The notes under the pieces were generated by a model. The model was given only the letters and a program-made list of their open reading frames with translations, searched no databases and was not told the origin of the DNA. Shown piece by piece: positions 43,292 through 52,006 of a DNA stretch of 64,000 bases. This DNA comes from an uncultured Candidatus Melainabacteria bacterium (GTDB taxonomy: Bacteria > Cyanobacteriota > Vampirovibrionia > Gastranaerophilales > Gastranaerophilaceae). The stretch lies in assembly GCA_934692665.1 (NCBI GenBank), contig CAKUUG010000004.1, positions 1 through 64,000 of the forward strand, written 5' to 3'. The translations under genes and the position numbers were made by a program. Every line of letters begins with the position of its first letter. The first letter of the stretch is position 1.

Positions 43292-43366
43292 ATTTTTTCC
43301 TCCTTCTAGGTACATTTTAATTATGAACTATTTTTTTAAAAAACGCATCAAAATAGCCAAAACTCT

Positions 43367-43378
43367 GGACTGTAGTCC
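43367..43378. promoter_or_regulatory. Palindrome between the divergent toxin-like and membrane genes
   Basis: GGACTGTAGTCC has 5-bp arms and lies between the two divergent starts. It may be an operator; nothing else supports this. Confidence 0.3.
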
Positions 43379-43397
43379 AAAATATCAGGAGTCTGGA

Positions 43398-43425
43398 TTG
43401 ATAAATTGCAAAAATATGTTATAAT
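43398..43425 (+). promoter_or_regulatory. Promoter of membrane gene B
   Basis: TTGATA (43398-43403) and TATAAT (43420-43425) are 16 bp apart. The promoter lies inside the segment flanked by the inverted repeats. Confidence 0.6.
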
Positions 43426-43449
43426 CAGCAAAAAGATGAAAAACAGTGA

Positions 43450-44034
43450 ATATATTGGATGAAATATGGAACTAAATTTAACAGACAAACAAAAAATTTT
43501 ATTAGAAGGAATAATTCGTTCTTTAATTTTTCTTGTTGTGATGAGAGAATTATACTCTTTTATATTTGAATGCATAACGGGTCCTGTAATGGGAGTTGTT
43601 ATAAATTGCGTTTCTGAGATTGATGCTTTTTTGAATCCGGAACCTACAGGCAATGGAATGGATATATATGCTTTTATAATATTTTGTATTATTTGCATGG
43701 TATCTAATACTTATGTTGTTGCAAAATTATGTGGGATACTTAAGTATTTTTCCAAATTTAAATTTTGGAAGAGCTTTTTGTGTTTGTTATTAATAAGTTA
43801 TGCTTGTTATTATTTTTCTTATTTAAATCTACATACGTTTAAACTAAATTTTGATACAAACGACACTCCTGGAGGTTTTTATGCTCCGTCGATAATTCCT
43901 GTGTATTTGATTTTTCTTTTCTTTAATTTTGTAACCAAAAAAATTCCAATCCCATTTAAACAAATCGGGTATTTCTTCAGCAAAGAATTTTACATAGATT
44001 TATACAAAAAATATCTGAAAAAAAGTAAGAATTA
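43450..44034 (+). repeat. Inverted repeat, right copy (membrane gene B with toxin-end remnant)
   Basis: Before the ATG of gene B, the bases 43451-43475 still encode ILDEIWN and a stop, as at the end of the toxin-like gene, although no toxin gene precedes them here. The identity with copy A starts at ATATATTGG. Confidence 0.85.
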
Positions 44035-44035
44035 G
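43466..44035 (+). CDS. Four-helix membrane protein, putative immunity protein (copy B)
   Basis: The 189 residues share the first 29 and nearly all of the last 42 residues with copy A. Differences gather at residues 30-51, 65-85 and 129-145, in and next to membrane segments (for example YSFIFEC for ALFIFEY, DTNDTPGGFYAPS for DADEAGGMDIALT). This looks like diversifying recognition surfaces between conserved ends. It has its own promoter and no SD apart from the context inherited from the toxin end. It could be a spare immunity gene, an alternate partner, or a relic of a second toxin pair. Confidence 0.75.
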   Translation: MELNLTDKQKILLEGIIRSLIFLVVMRELYSFIFECITGPVMGVVINCVSEIDAFLNPEPTGNGMDIYAFIIFCIICMVSNTYVVAKLCGILKYFSKFKFWKSFLCLLLISYACYYFSYLNLHTFKLNFDTNDTPGGFYAPSIIPVYLIFLFFNFVTKKIPIPFKQIGYFFSKEFYIDLYKKYLKKSKN

Positions 44036-44041
44036 TAAAAA

Positions 44042-47000
44042 TTATTGTTCAATGTATCCAATCAATTTTTCAAGCACTGTCTGGATTGAAGTCATTTTGT
44101 TTTCTATGATTTCTACTCTGTTGGATAGCATTTTTGTTTGCGTCATATTTTCGTAGAAAATATCAATAAACTGGTTAGGATTGAAACTTTCGGTTTGTGC
44201 TTGCGAAAGCAGTTCAACCTTTTTGTTTAATTCTGCAATTCTTACATCTTGGTTTTGAGAATTTTTAATCAAAAGTTTAAGAGCGTTTTCGATTTTGCCA
44301 TTAAATTCTAAAACATCTCTTTTTGATTTTTCGCTTTGGACAAGACGAGTCTTTATGTCTTCAAAACCTTTTTGTTCTAGTTCATCTATTCTTTCTGCAA
44401 CGTCATCAATTTTTATTGAAACATCTTTAAACCAGCCTGTTAGATTTCCAATTTCTGTTTCAACATCACGATTTACTTTTATGTTTTCGATAGACATTGC
44501 TCTCAATTCAACAACTTTTTCAAAAACGCTTCTTAATTCGTCATTGTTTGCTGAGTGCTTTTCTATAGCTAATTTTATTTTTGCAAGGTCGGATTCAATA
44601 TCTTCCAGTGTATAAGAATAGTTTGAATTTTCTTCGTTTGTTCTTATTTTTCTGATAGAATTTTCTATTTTTGAAAATTCGCCTTCCAAGTTTTCTTTTA
44701 TTTCTTGAGAAATATTGGCTTTCAAAAATTCAAAATTAGAAAGATATTCTTGAACTTTTGCCGACAATTCGTCGATATTTGAGTTTTGTGTATCCAACAA
44801 AGATGTATCTTTTGGTTTTTCAACCAAAATAGAGATTTTTTGGATATTGTCTTTTAGTTTTTGGTCAATATCTTCTTTTGTTGAATTGAAATATTCTTTT
44901 AGTTCAGAACTTCCTTCTTCTAAATCTTGTATTTTTTCAGAAATTTTTGATATAGCATTCAAAATCGAAGCTATGTTTTTGCTTTCTTCAATGTTTGAAA
45001 TCTTCATTGACAAATTAGAAGTAGAAGTTTGAATTTCTTCCAACAATTCTTTTGCATTGTGAATTTGTTGAAGATTTGTTCTGTCGATTTTTGTTTCTAT
45101 ATCAACAACAGTTTCTCTTAGTGATTTTTTTTCAACAATATTGTCCAAATCAGCCCCGATATAACTATCGAGCAATTTGTCGACTTTTGCTTCAAAAGAT
45201 GAAATCGAAGTTTTGTTGTTTTTTCCGATATTAGAAATGCCTTCTAAAATATCACCCCTAATTCCATCCAAGATATCTTGAGTGTGAGCGTTGTTGGAGT
45301 TTATTGCATCGTTGATTTTTTCAACAGCATCTTGCGTAAAATTCTCCAAGCCGACTTCTAGATTTGTTACTTTGTCGGTGACTTTGTCGAGATTGTCAAT
45401 TTGTTTTAAAGAAAAATCTTGAAAATCTGTTTTGAAATTTACAAATTCTTTTTGTATTCTTTCATTTAATGATTCAACATTGTCAATCAAATGGTCAGAA
45501 AGCTTTTGTAAATCGACTTTTAGGGTATCAAGAGTTTCTATATTTATTGTTTTTGTGTCGTCTTGAATTTTGTCTACAGCATCCTTTAAATTGCTCTGAA
45601 GCGTTGCTATAGTGTCATTAAACGAGCTTCTTACTTGGCTTAAGTTGTTGCTGTTTTCTGTAACAACATGGGTTCTAAATATTTCCAATCTGTCGGCAAT
45701 TGTCGGAATGTTTTCTGAAATCTGAGTCAAAATTTGCATAGAAGAAACTGAATTTATGTCATTCAGACTTGTTTGCATGTTTTGGATTGAAGATTGAATT
45801 TCAAAAACAGTGTCTCTTAAATTGTCAGACAATTCTTTTATGTTTTTTCCGATATCTTGGTCTTTTAGTTCTGCTAAAGCACGTTCAATCGGTTCTTGCA
45901 GGATTTTTATGTTGCCTGAATTTATTGCTGACAAATCTTTTTTGAAATTCGTCAAACCCATGATGAGATTTTTGATTTCTTCTTTTGCAGCGTTTAAATA
46001 TCTTTCAAAATCCTGTCTATGATTGTGCGATTTGTACAAAATTTCGTCATTAATCAGTCCGTGGACGTTTTTTAGTTCGTTTCCGAGTCCTTTTACTGTT
46101 TCTGTAAGGTTTTGTACTTCTTCTTTTGAAGAAATTACGCTGCCTGTGAGACTTTGTACGTTGTTGCCTATTGCATTGACTGAAGTATTTAAATTGAACA
46201 CTTCAGTTTTGACTCCGGAGTCGTCGCTTGCAGTGTTAACTACTTTTTGTATTTCGTACTTAACACTTTCCAATTGATTTTTTACTTCTGCAGATAGTGC
46301 CTGAAGTTCTATTTTTGGGTCTATTGTTTTGATGTTGTCTTGTATGGTTTGCATTGCAACGTTGAGATTTTGAACGTTTTGCAATGCATCATTGAAGATG
46401 TTTTCTCTATGTTGAATAGCATCAATCAAACCCGTTAAGTCTTTGTATTTTGAATCAATAATAGCAATAGCCGAGATAACGGAATTTACGTTTCCTGTGA
46501 TTGTATCTAAGTCGCTTTTTATTGATAAATATTGCTCTCTAGAGGAATTTTGTTTAATTTGCGACAAAAAGTCTGCAAAATTTTTGTTTAAGGTGATTGT
46601 AATGTTTTCAAACCCATGGGAAAAATTTGCAAAATTTTCGGTTAATTTTGCGATTTGCAAAGATGTGTCATTGTTTTTTTGAAGTTCAATATTATTAAAT
46701 ATTTTTTGTAAAGTTACATCTTGTGCACTAAGTTTTGAAAATGTTACAGAAGTATCATTCAAGAGTCTGGAAATTTCTGCTGCCATTTTTGGATTTTGGC
46801 TGTTTTGGGCATTCATTAAATTTCTGACTGAATCTTCTAAAGTTTTTATTAGTTGATTTGTTTGACCGTATTTAACTTCAATGGTTTTTCTAAACTCATT
46901 GACAAGGGTTGTTGCTATTTTTTCACTTGTTACATTATTAAGATTTTCATATCTTTGAGAAAGGCTGGTTAGAGCGTTGTATATTTCTCCTTGTGACATT

Positions 47001-47071
47001 GATGATTTGGCATACAGACCTTTGATGGCTTCAGTTAACTGGTCTAATCTGATTTCTACACTATCTACCAT
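44042..47071 (-). CDS. Giant coiled-coil protein, 1009 residues
   Basis: Nearly the whole chain is heptad-patterned helix rich in Glu, Asn, Ile, Leu and Ser, with repeated NIKTI/NNVQSLTGSV-like stretches, and no transmembrane segment, signal peptide or ATPase head. The end (KMTSIQTVLEKLIGYIEQ) is also helical. Such proteins are usually filament- or scaffold-like in the cytoplasm; I cannot place it in a named family. GGAAAAAAG precedes ATG 47071. Its stop is only 6 bases from that of membrane gene B. Confidence 0.75.
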   Translation of the reverse strand: MVDSVEIRLDQLTEAIKGLYAKSSMSQGEIYNALTSLSQRYENLNNVTSEKIATTLVNEFRKTIEVKYGQTNQLIKTLEDSVRNLMNAQNSQNPKMAAEISRLLNDTSVTFSKLSAQDVTLQKIFNNIELQKNNDTSLQIAKLTENFANFSHGFENITITLNKNFADFLSQIKQNSSREQYLSIKSDLDTITGNVNSVISAIAIIDSKYKDLTGLIDAIQHRENIFNDALQNVQNLNVAMQTIQDNIKTIDPKIELQALSAEVKNQLESVKYEIQKVVNTASDDSGVKTEVFNLNTSVNAIGNNVQSLTGSVISSKEEVQNLTETVKGLGNELKNVHGLINDEILYKSHNHRQDFERYLNAAKEEIKNLIMGLTNFKKDLSAINSGNIKILQEPIERALAELKDQDIGKNIKELSDNLRDTVFEIQSSIQNMQTSLNDINSVSSMQILTQISENIPTIADRLEIFRTHVVTENSNNLSQVRSSFNDTIATLQSNLKDAVDKIQDDTKTINIETLDTLKVDLQKLSDHLIDNVESLNERIQKEFVNFKTDFQDFSLKQIDNLDKVTDKVTNLEVGLENFTQDAVEKINDAINSNNAHTQDILDGIRGDILEGISNIGKNNKTSISSFEAKVDKLLDSYIGADLDNIVEKKSLRETVVDIETKIDRTNLQQIHNAKELLEEIQTSTSNLSMKISNIEESKNIASILNAISKISEKIQDLEEGSSELKEYFNSTKEDIDQKLKDNIQKISILVEKPKDTSLLDTQNSNIDELSAKVQEYLSNFEFLKANISQEIKENLEGEFSKIENSIRKIRTNEENSNYSYTLEDIESDLAKIKLAIEKHSANNDELRSVFEKVVELRAMSIENIKVNRDVETEIGNLTGWFKDVSIKIDDVAERIDELEQKGFEDIKTRLVQSEKSKRDVLEFNGKIENALKLLIKNSQNQDVRIAELNKKVELLSQAQTESFNPNQFIDIFYENMTQTKMLSNRVEIIENKMTSIQTVLEKLIGYIEQ

Positions 47072-47163
47072 TGGTTTACTTTTTTCCTTTTCCCCTTTTG
47101 TTATTCTAACAGAAAAATACAAATAATTTAAAAATTGTAATATTAATTAATATTTTTATTGGG

Positions 47164-47192
47164 TTGTTCATTATATTTTTTTTAGATAAAAT
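47164..47192 (+). promoter_or_regulatory. Possible promoter of the murF-mraY cluster
   Basis: TTGTTC (47164-47169) and TAAAAT (47187-47192) are 17 bp apart, about 35 bases before murF. Confidence 0.4.
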
Positions 47193-47227
47193 TGAGTGTA
47201 TAAAAAAGAAAATTTGAGGAAAATATT

Positions 47228-48565
47228 TTGCAATTTAGTCTTAATGAAATCGAAAAATGTTTGGATTGTGAAATTTTATATAAAAAAGAAAACATAAATT
47301 CAGAAGAACTATTTAATATTTCAACAGATACCAGAAAACTCCAAAAAGGTGATGTGTATTTGCCTTTGAGGGGAGAAAATTTCGATGGACACAACTTCAT
47401 ACAAAAAGCCTTAGAAAACGGTGCTAGGGGCTATTTTACACAAGACAAATTTAAAATCGACGAATCTGCTGATTTTATTATTTATGTAAAAAACTCTCTA
47501 ATTGCGTATTTGGAACTTGCATATTATATAAGAAAAAAAATTAACCCTTTAGTTGTTGCAATAACAGGCTCTTGTGGAAAAACAACAACAAAAGAAATGT
47601 TGTATAGCGTTTTTAGTCAACAATTCAAAACCCACAAAACATTTCTCAACCACAACAACGAAATAGGTTTTTGTGAAACAATGTTTCTTATGCCAAAAGA
47701 CACGCAAGTCGTAATTGTAGAAATGGGCATGAGAAATTTGGGCGAAATTGAGTTGTTGTCACAATATTCAAATCCGGATGTTGGCATAATTTCAAACATT
47801 GGTTCAGCTCATGTAGAAAGATTGGGAACTCTCGAAAATATTGCAATTGCAAAATGCGAAATTGCAAAAAACCTCAAAAAAACAGGACTTTTTGTTGGAG
47901 TGGATTGTGAAAGATTAAAAAACAATCTGGTTTACGAAGGCGAAAAGATTTTCACTTCTCTAAAAGATGTAAAAAACATCAAAATGTCAAAAGACATCAC
48001 GAGTTTTGAATTTGAAAACGAAACATTTGAAATAACACAAGCAGGTGAATACAATATTTCTAATGCATTGCTTGTAATTGTTGCAGCTTTGAAAAACGGT
48101 GTTACTCTACAAAACATTAAAAAAGGTCTAAAATCCTACAAACCTATAGAAAAACGTTGGGAAAAAACAGAAATCAACGGGCTGACGTTTATTAATGACA
48201 GCTATAACGCAAATCCCGAATCTATGCTTGCTGTTTTAAAGACTTTTATTGCAATATATAATAAACCGATTGCTATTGTATTGGGTGATATGCTGGAATT
48301 GGGCAAAGATGAAATTGCATATCACAAACAAATCGGCGAATTTTTGTCAAATTACTCAGATATTTTGCTTTTGACAGTTGGAAATTTGGCTCGTCACATT
48401 GCAAGAAATACAACATTGAAAAGTATAGAATTTGACAACAATGAAGATTGTGCAAAATACATTTCAAATAACATACAAAAAGGTACAACAATACTATTAA
48501 AAGCATCTCGTTCAATGAAATTTGAACAAATAATCGAAAACATTAAGAATGGTGAAAAAATATGA
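47228..48565 (+). CDS. murF: UDP-MurNAc-tripeptide-D-Ala-D-Ala ligase
   Basis: The 445-residue Mur ligase has an N-terminal domain (STDTRKLQKGDVYLPLRG), the ATP loop AITGSCGKTTTKEML, the central NHNNEIGF motif that is characteristic of MurF, VEMGMRNLGEI and NDSYNANPESM in the C-domain. It adds D-Ala-D-Ala to the UDP-MurNAc peptide. The start is TTG with TTGAGG upstream. It starts a tightly packed wall cluster and overlaps mraY by four bases (ATGA). Confidence 0.95.
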   Translation: MQFSLNEIEKCLDCEILYKKENINSEELFNISTDTRKLQKGDVYLPLRGENFDGHNFIQKALENGARGYFTQDKFKIDESADFIIYVKNSLIAYLELAYYIRKKINPLVVAITGSCGKTTTKEMLYSVFSQQFKTHKTFLNHNNEIGFCETMFLMPKDTQVVIVEMGMRNLGEIELLSQYSNPDVGIISNIGSAHVERLGTLENIAIAKCEIAKNLKKTGLFVGVDCERLKNNLVYEGEKIFTSLKDVKNIKMSKDITSFEFENETFEITQAGEYNISNALLVIVAALKNGVTLQNIKKGLKSYKPIEKRWEKTEINGLTFINDSYNANPESMLAVLKTFIAIYNKPIAIVLGDMLELGKDEIAYHKQIGEFLSNYSDILLLTVGNLARHIARNTTLKSIEFDNNEDCAKYISNNIQKGTTILLKASRSMKFEQIIENIKNGEKI

Positions 48566-49524
48566 TAATGATTAGCGTAGCCGGACTCATCGCAATAGTT
48601 TTGTGTTTACTGTTCGGAGTTCCGTATTTGGACTATATGAAGAAAAAGGCTTATTCTCAATATTTGAGGGAAGAAGTAGCGCAAATGCATTCTTATAAAG
48701 AAAAAACCCCGACAACAGGCGGTGTGTTTATAATTTCTGCAATATTGCTTGCTTCTTTGGTTGCACTTTTTATGGCACAATGTGTTACAACAAGAGCCTT
48801 GATTGTTTTGATTACTTTGATTTTTTATACATTAACAGGTTTTGAAGATGATTATAAAAAAATCAAAGCAAAACAGAATCTTGGGCTTAGTGCAAGAATG
48901 AAATTATTGTTCCAAATCGCAGTTGCAATGCTTCCTGCGTATTATATTATTTCTATGCATCAGACACAAATTTCTTTTTTGAACTTTAGTTTTGATTTGG
49001 GTTGGTTTTATCCAATTTTGGCAGTTTTTATGATGGTTGGTTCATCAAATGCAACAAATCTCACTGATGGTCTTGATGGTTTGTGTTCTTCTTCTTGTGT
49101 TTTTGCTTTTTTGGCTTGTTGTATCATTTGTTTTTTAAACAATAATATTGATTTAGCAATAATTTCGGTTGCTGCAGCGGCTTCTTGTCTTGGTTTTTTA
49201 TATTTCAACAAAAAACCTGCAAAAATATTTATGGGCGACACCGGTTCTTTAGCGTTGGGTGGATTGCTCGCAACTATTTCCATTATGGGAAAATTTGAAC
49301 TTTGGTTAATTCCGATTGGTATAATTTTTATTTTAGAAACTTTGTCTGTCATGATTCAAGTAACGAGTTTTAAATTGACAGGAAAAAGAGTGTTTAAAAT
49401 GAGTCCTATTCACCACCATTTCGAACTTTCGAATTGGAGTGAAAACAAAATCGTTATCGTGTTTACATCAATTACTGCGGTGTTTTCTTTAATTGCAGTT
49501 TTAATGTATTATTTTATTAAATAG
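48562..49524 (+). CDS. mraY: Phospho-MurNAc-pentapeptide transferase
   Basis: The 320-residue integral membrane enzyme has about ten helices. Motifs are EKTPTTGGVFI, TGFEDDYKKIKAKQNLGLSA with the Asp pair, NATNLTDGLDGL, FLYFNKKPAKIFMGDTGSLALGG and FKMSPIHHHFELS with the conserved His triad. It makes lipid I on undecaprenyl phosphate. Confidence 0.96.
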   Translation: MIMISVAGLIAIVLCLLFGVPYLDYMKKKAYSQYLREEVAQMHSYKEKTPTTGGVFIISAILLASLVALFMAQCVTTRALIVLITLIFYTLTGFEDDYKKIKAKQNLGLSARMKLLFQIAVAMLPAYYIISMHQTQISFLNFSFDLGWFYPILAVFMMVGSSNATNLTDGLDGLCSSSCVFAFLACCIICFLNNNIDLAIISVAAAASCLGFLYFNKKPAKIFMGDTGSLALGGLLATISIMGKFELWLIPIGIIFILETLSVMIQVTSFKLTGKRVFKMSPIHHHFELSNWSENKIVIVFTSITAVFSLIAVLMYYFIK

Positions 49525-49536
49525 TAAGGCAAAATA

Positions 49537-50877
49537 ATGGAAAATAAAAAGAAAAAAGCGTTAATTTTGGGTTTTTCAAAAACAGGTATAGCTTGTGCAA
49601 AATATTTAAAAAAACAAGGCTATTGTGTTTATGTTTCAGAATTTAATGAAAAAAAAGAAAAAGACAAAGAATTAATCTCTGAAATGCAAATTTTAGATAT
49701 AAATCTAGAATTCAATGGACATAGTGACGAATTTATCAATGGTGCTGATTTTTGCATTTTATCGCCTTCTATTCCGACTGATGCACCGGTTTTGCAGAAA
49801 TTAAAAGAAAAAAATATAGAATATTTTTCTGATATTGAATATGTTTCGAGATTAAACAACAATGAAAAAATGATAATTATCACCGGAACAAACGGCAAAA
49901 CAACAACAACCGCCCTTACATCTCACATATTATCAGAAAAATTTAAAGCTCCATTTTGTGGAAATATAGGTATCTCGCCTGTTGAATATTTGAGAAAAAA
50001 TGTAGATTATTTTGTAATTGAAGCAAGTTCTTATCAATTGAACTATTCTGATACATTAAAACCAAAAATCGGTATATTCACAAATTTGACCCCTGATCAT
50101 ATTTTGTGGCACAAAAGTATCGAAAATTATTTTGAAGCAAAAGCAAAACCTTTCTACAATATGGACGAAAACGATTTTGCAATTTTGAATTATGATGACG
50201 AATACACAAAAAAACTGGCTTCAAAAATAAAAGCGAAAGTCTACTATTTTTCACTTTTTGAGCCAAAAGAAGAAAATACAATTTATTTAAAAGATGATAA
50301 AATAATTTTCAACAATGAAGAAATAATAAACATCAACGAAATGCAAATTATCGGGCCTCACAATGTCCAAAACGCAATGTGTGCGATATTGTCTGCTATT
50401 GTTTTAGGCTTGGATACAAAAACAATACAAAAAGCCCTAAAATCTTTTAAACCTATAGAACATAGGCTCGAATACGTGAGAACATTGGATGGAACAGATT
50501 ATTACAATGATTCAAAAGCAACAAATCCTGAAGCGAGCATTGTTGCAATAAATTCTTTTAAAAACAAAAGAGTCGTTCTGATTGCAGGCGGCAGGGACAA
50601 AATGACTTCTTTAGAAGAATTTATTGACAATATAAAAGAAAAAATCTCAAAAGTAATTTTAATAGGCGAAGCAACAAAAAGATTCCGTGATGAATTGTCT
50701 GAACATGGTTACATCAATACAGTAAATTCAAAATCACTGGAAGAAGCAATAGATATAGCTTCATTAGACAAACCTGATGTAGTGTTGTTGTCACCTGCGT
50801 GTGCAAGTTTTGATATGTTTGAAAGCTACGAAAAAAGAGGAGAAGCGTTCAAAAATTATGTCTTATCTAAAGAATAG
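49537..50877 (+). CDS. murD: UDP-MurNAc-L-Ala-D-Glu ligase
   Basis: The 446-residue cytoplasmic ligase opens with a Rossmann-type domain (ALILGFSKTGIACAKYL), then TGTNGKTTTTALTSHIL as ATP loop, GNIGISP, EASSYQLN, LTPDHILWH and DYYNDSKATNPEAS. TAAGGC lies before the start. It overlaps ftsW by 20 bases. murC, murE and ftsQ are not in this cluster. Confidence 0.95.
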   Translation: MENKKKKALILGFSKTGIACAKYLKKQGYCVYVSEFNEKKEKDKELISEMQILDINLEFNGHSDEFINGADFCILSPSIPTDAPVLQKLKEKNIEYFSDIEYVSRLNNNEKMIIITGTNGKTTTTALTSHILSEKFKAPFCGNIGISPVEYLRKNVDYFVIEASSYQLNYSDTLKPKIGIFTNLTPDHILWHKSIENYFEAKAKPFYNMDENDFAILNYDDEYTKKLASKIKAKVYYFSLFEPKEENTIYLKDDKIIFNNEEIININEMQIIGPHNVQNAMCAILSAIVLGLDTKTIQKALKSFKPIEHRLEYVRTLDGTDYYNDSKATNPEASIVAINSFKNKRVVLIAGGRDKMTSLEEFIDNIKEKISKVILIGEATKRFRDELSEHGYINTVNSKSLEEAIDIASLDKPDVVLLSPACASFDMFESYEKRGEAFKNYVLSKE

Positions 50878-52006
50878 AGCCTACAACACTCGCACAAACA
50901 AATCATTTGTTGAAACTCCTGCGGACAATATTTTGATTGTTGTTGTGATTTTTATTGTTGTTTTTGGAATCATGGCAGTGTTTTCGGCTTCTGCACCAAA
51001 AGCAATAGCACAAGGCGAAAATCCTATATCTTTTGTAATAAAACAGGTAGCTTGGCTTGTAATTGGGATTTTTGGGGCAAGTTTTTTTGCAAAATTTGAC
51101 TACAAACGATTGAAACGCTGGGCATCTCCTTTGGCTGTTATAGTGCTTATAACTTTGTTATTGGTACAGTTTTCACCTTTGGGTGTAACTGTAAACGAAG
51201 CGAAACGTTGGCTTGTTATTGGGCCTTTACAGTTTCAGCCTTCAGAATTGGCAAAACCTGCTGTTGTATTGTATTTTGCAACATTGTTTTCAAGAAATTC
51301 TACTATAATTGATTCAAAAAAATATCCGTTTTATTTTATATTCGGTTTAATGTTATTATTGATATACAAACAACCCAATCTTTCTATGATAATCCTGCTT
51401 TTGGTCACTTCTGTTGCAATGTTTTATGTTGCCGGAGGTTCATTGAAATTAATCCTATCGACAGGAGCAGCAGGGCTTTTGGGTGTTGTTTCCACAATTC
51501 GTGATTACCAATTACAAAGAATAAAAGTCTGGCTGAATCCGTTTTCTGACGCATTGGGTGCAGGATACAACATCATTCAGTCACTGGTTGCATTTTCTTC
51601 CGGAGGAATTTTTGGTGTTGGTTTTGGAAATTCAAAACAAAAACTCGCTTGGCTTCCTGAAGGGCATACAGATTTTATTTTTGCAATAATAGGCGAAGAA
51701 TTTGGATTTTTCGGGTGCTTTTTCTTGATTTGTTTGTTTTGTGTGTTGTTGCACAGAGGTTTTAGAATAGCAAAAAAATGCCCCGATATGTTTGGAAAAA
51801 TTCTTGCTGTTGGAATAACATTTTCAATATGGTTCCAAGCGTTCACAAACATGGCTGTTGCAAGCTCTTTTGTTCCTGCGACAGGTATTCCCTTGCCATT
51901 CATTAGTTATGGCGGTTCAAGTTTGTGCGTTTCATTGTGCATGATTGGTGTATTGATTAATATTTCAAAGAAAAAAGTTCAAAGGATAATACACTATGTT
52001 GAATAA
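50858..52006 (+). CDS. ftsW: FtsW/SEDS-family peptidoglycan glycosyltransferase
   Basis: The 382-residue protein has about ten membrane helices. SEDS motifs are FSASAPKA, KRWLVIGPLQFQPSELAKPA with the key Glu, QPNLSM, YNIIQSLVAFSSGGIFGVG and PEGHTDFIFAIIGEEFG with the catalytic Asp region, plus PLPFISYGGSS. It polymerises lipid II with a class B PBP. FtsW rather than RodA is inferred from the murD-ftsW-murG order. AGAGGAG before ATG 50858 is inside murD; the frame is open further up, but that start is not used. Confidence 0.92.
   Translation: MSYLKNRAYNTRTNKSFVETPADNILIVVVIFIVVFGIMAVFSASAPKAIAQGENPISFVIKQVAWLVIGIFGASFFAKFDYKRLKRWASPLAVIVLITLLLVQFSPLGVTVNEAKRWLVIGPLQFQPSELAKPAVVLYFATLFSRNSTIIDSKKYPFYFIFGLMLLLIYKQPNLSMIILLLVTSVAMFYVAGGSLKLILSTGAAGLLGVVSTIRDYQLQRIKVWLNPFSDALGAGYNIIQSLVAFSSGGIFGVGFGNSKQKLAWLPEGHTDFIFAIIGEEFGFFGCFFLICLFCVLLHRGFRIAKKCPDMFGKILAVGITFSIWFQAFTNMAVASSFVPATGIPLPFISYGGSSLCVSLCMIGVLINISKKKVQRIIHYVE

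Noticed and set aside
43348..43698. Minus-strand frame antisense to membrane gene B
   Set aside because: It is the complement of the conserved gene; an identical shadow exists on copy A.
45052..46682. Several plus-strand frames of 60-84 residues
   Set aside because: All are antisense to the coiled-coil gene and lack start signals.
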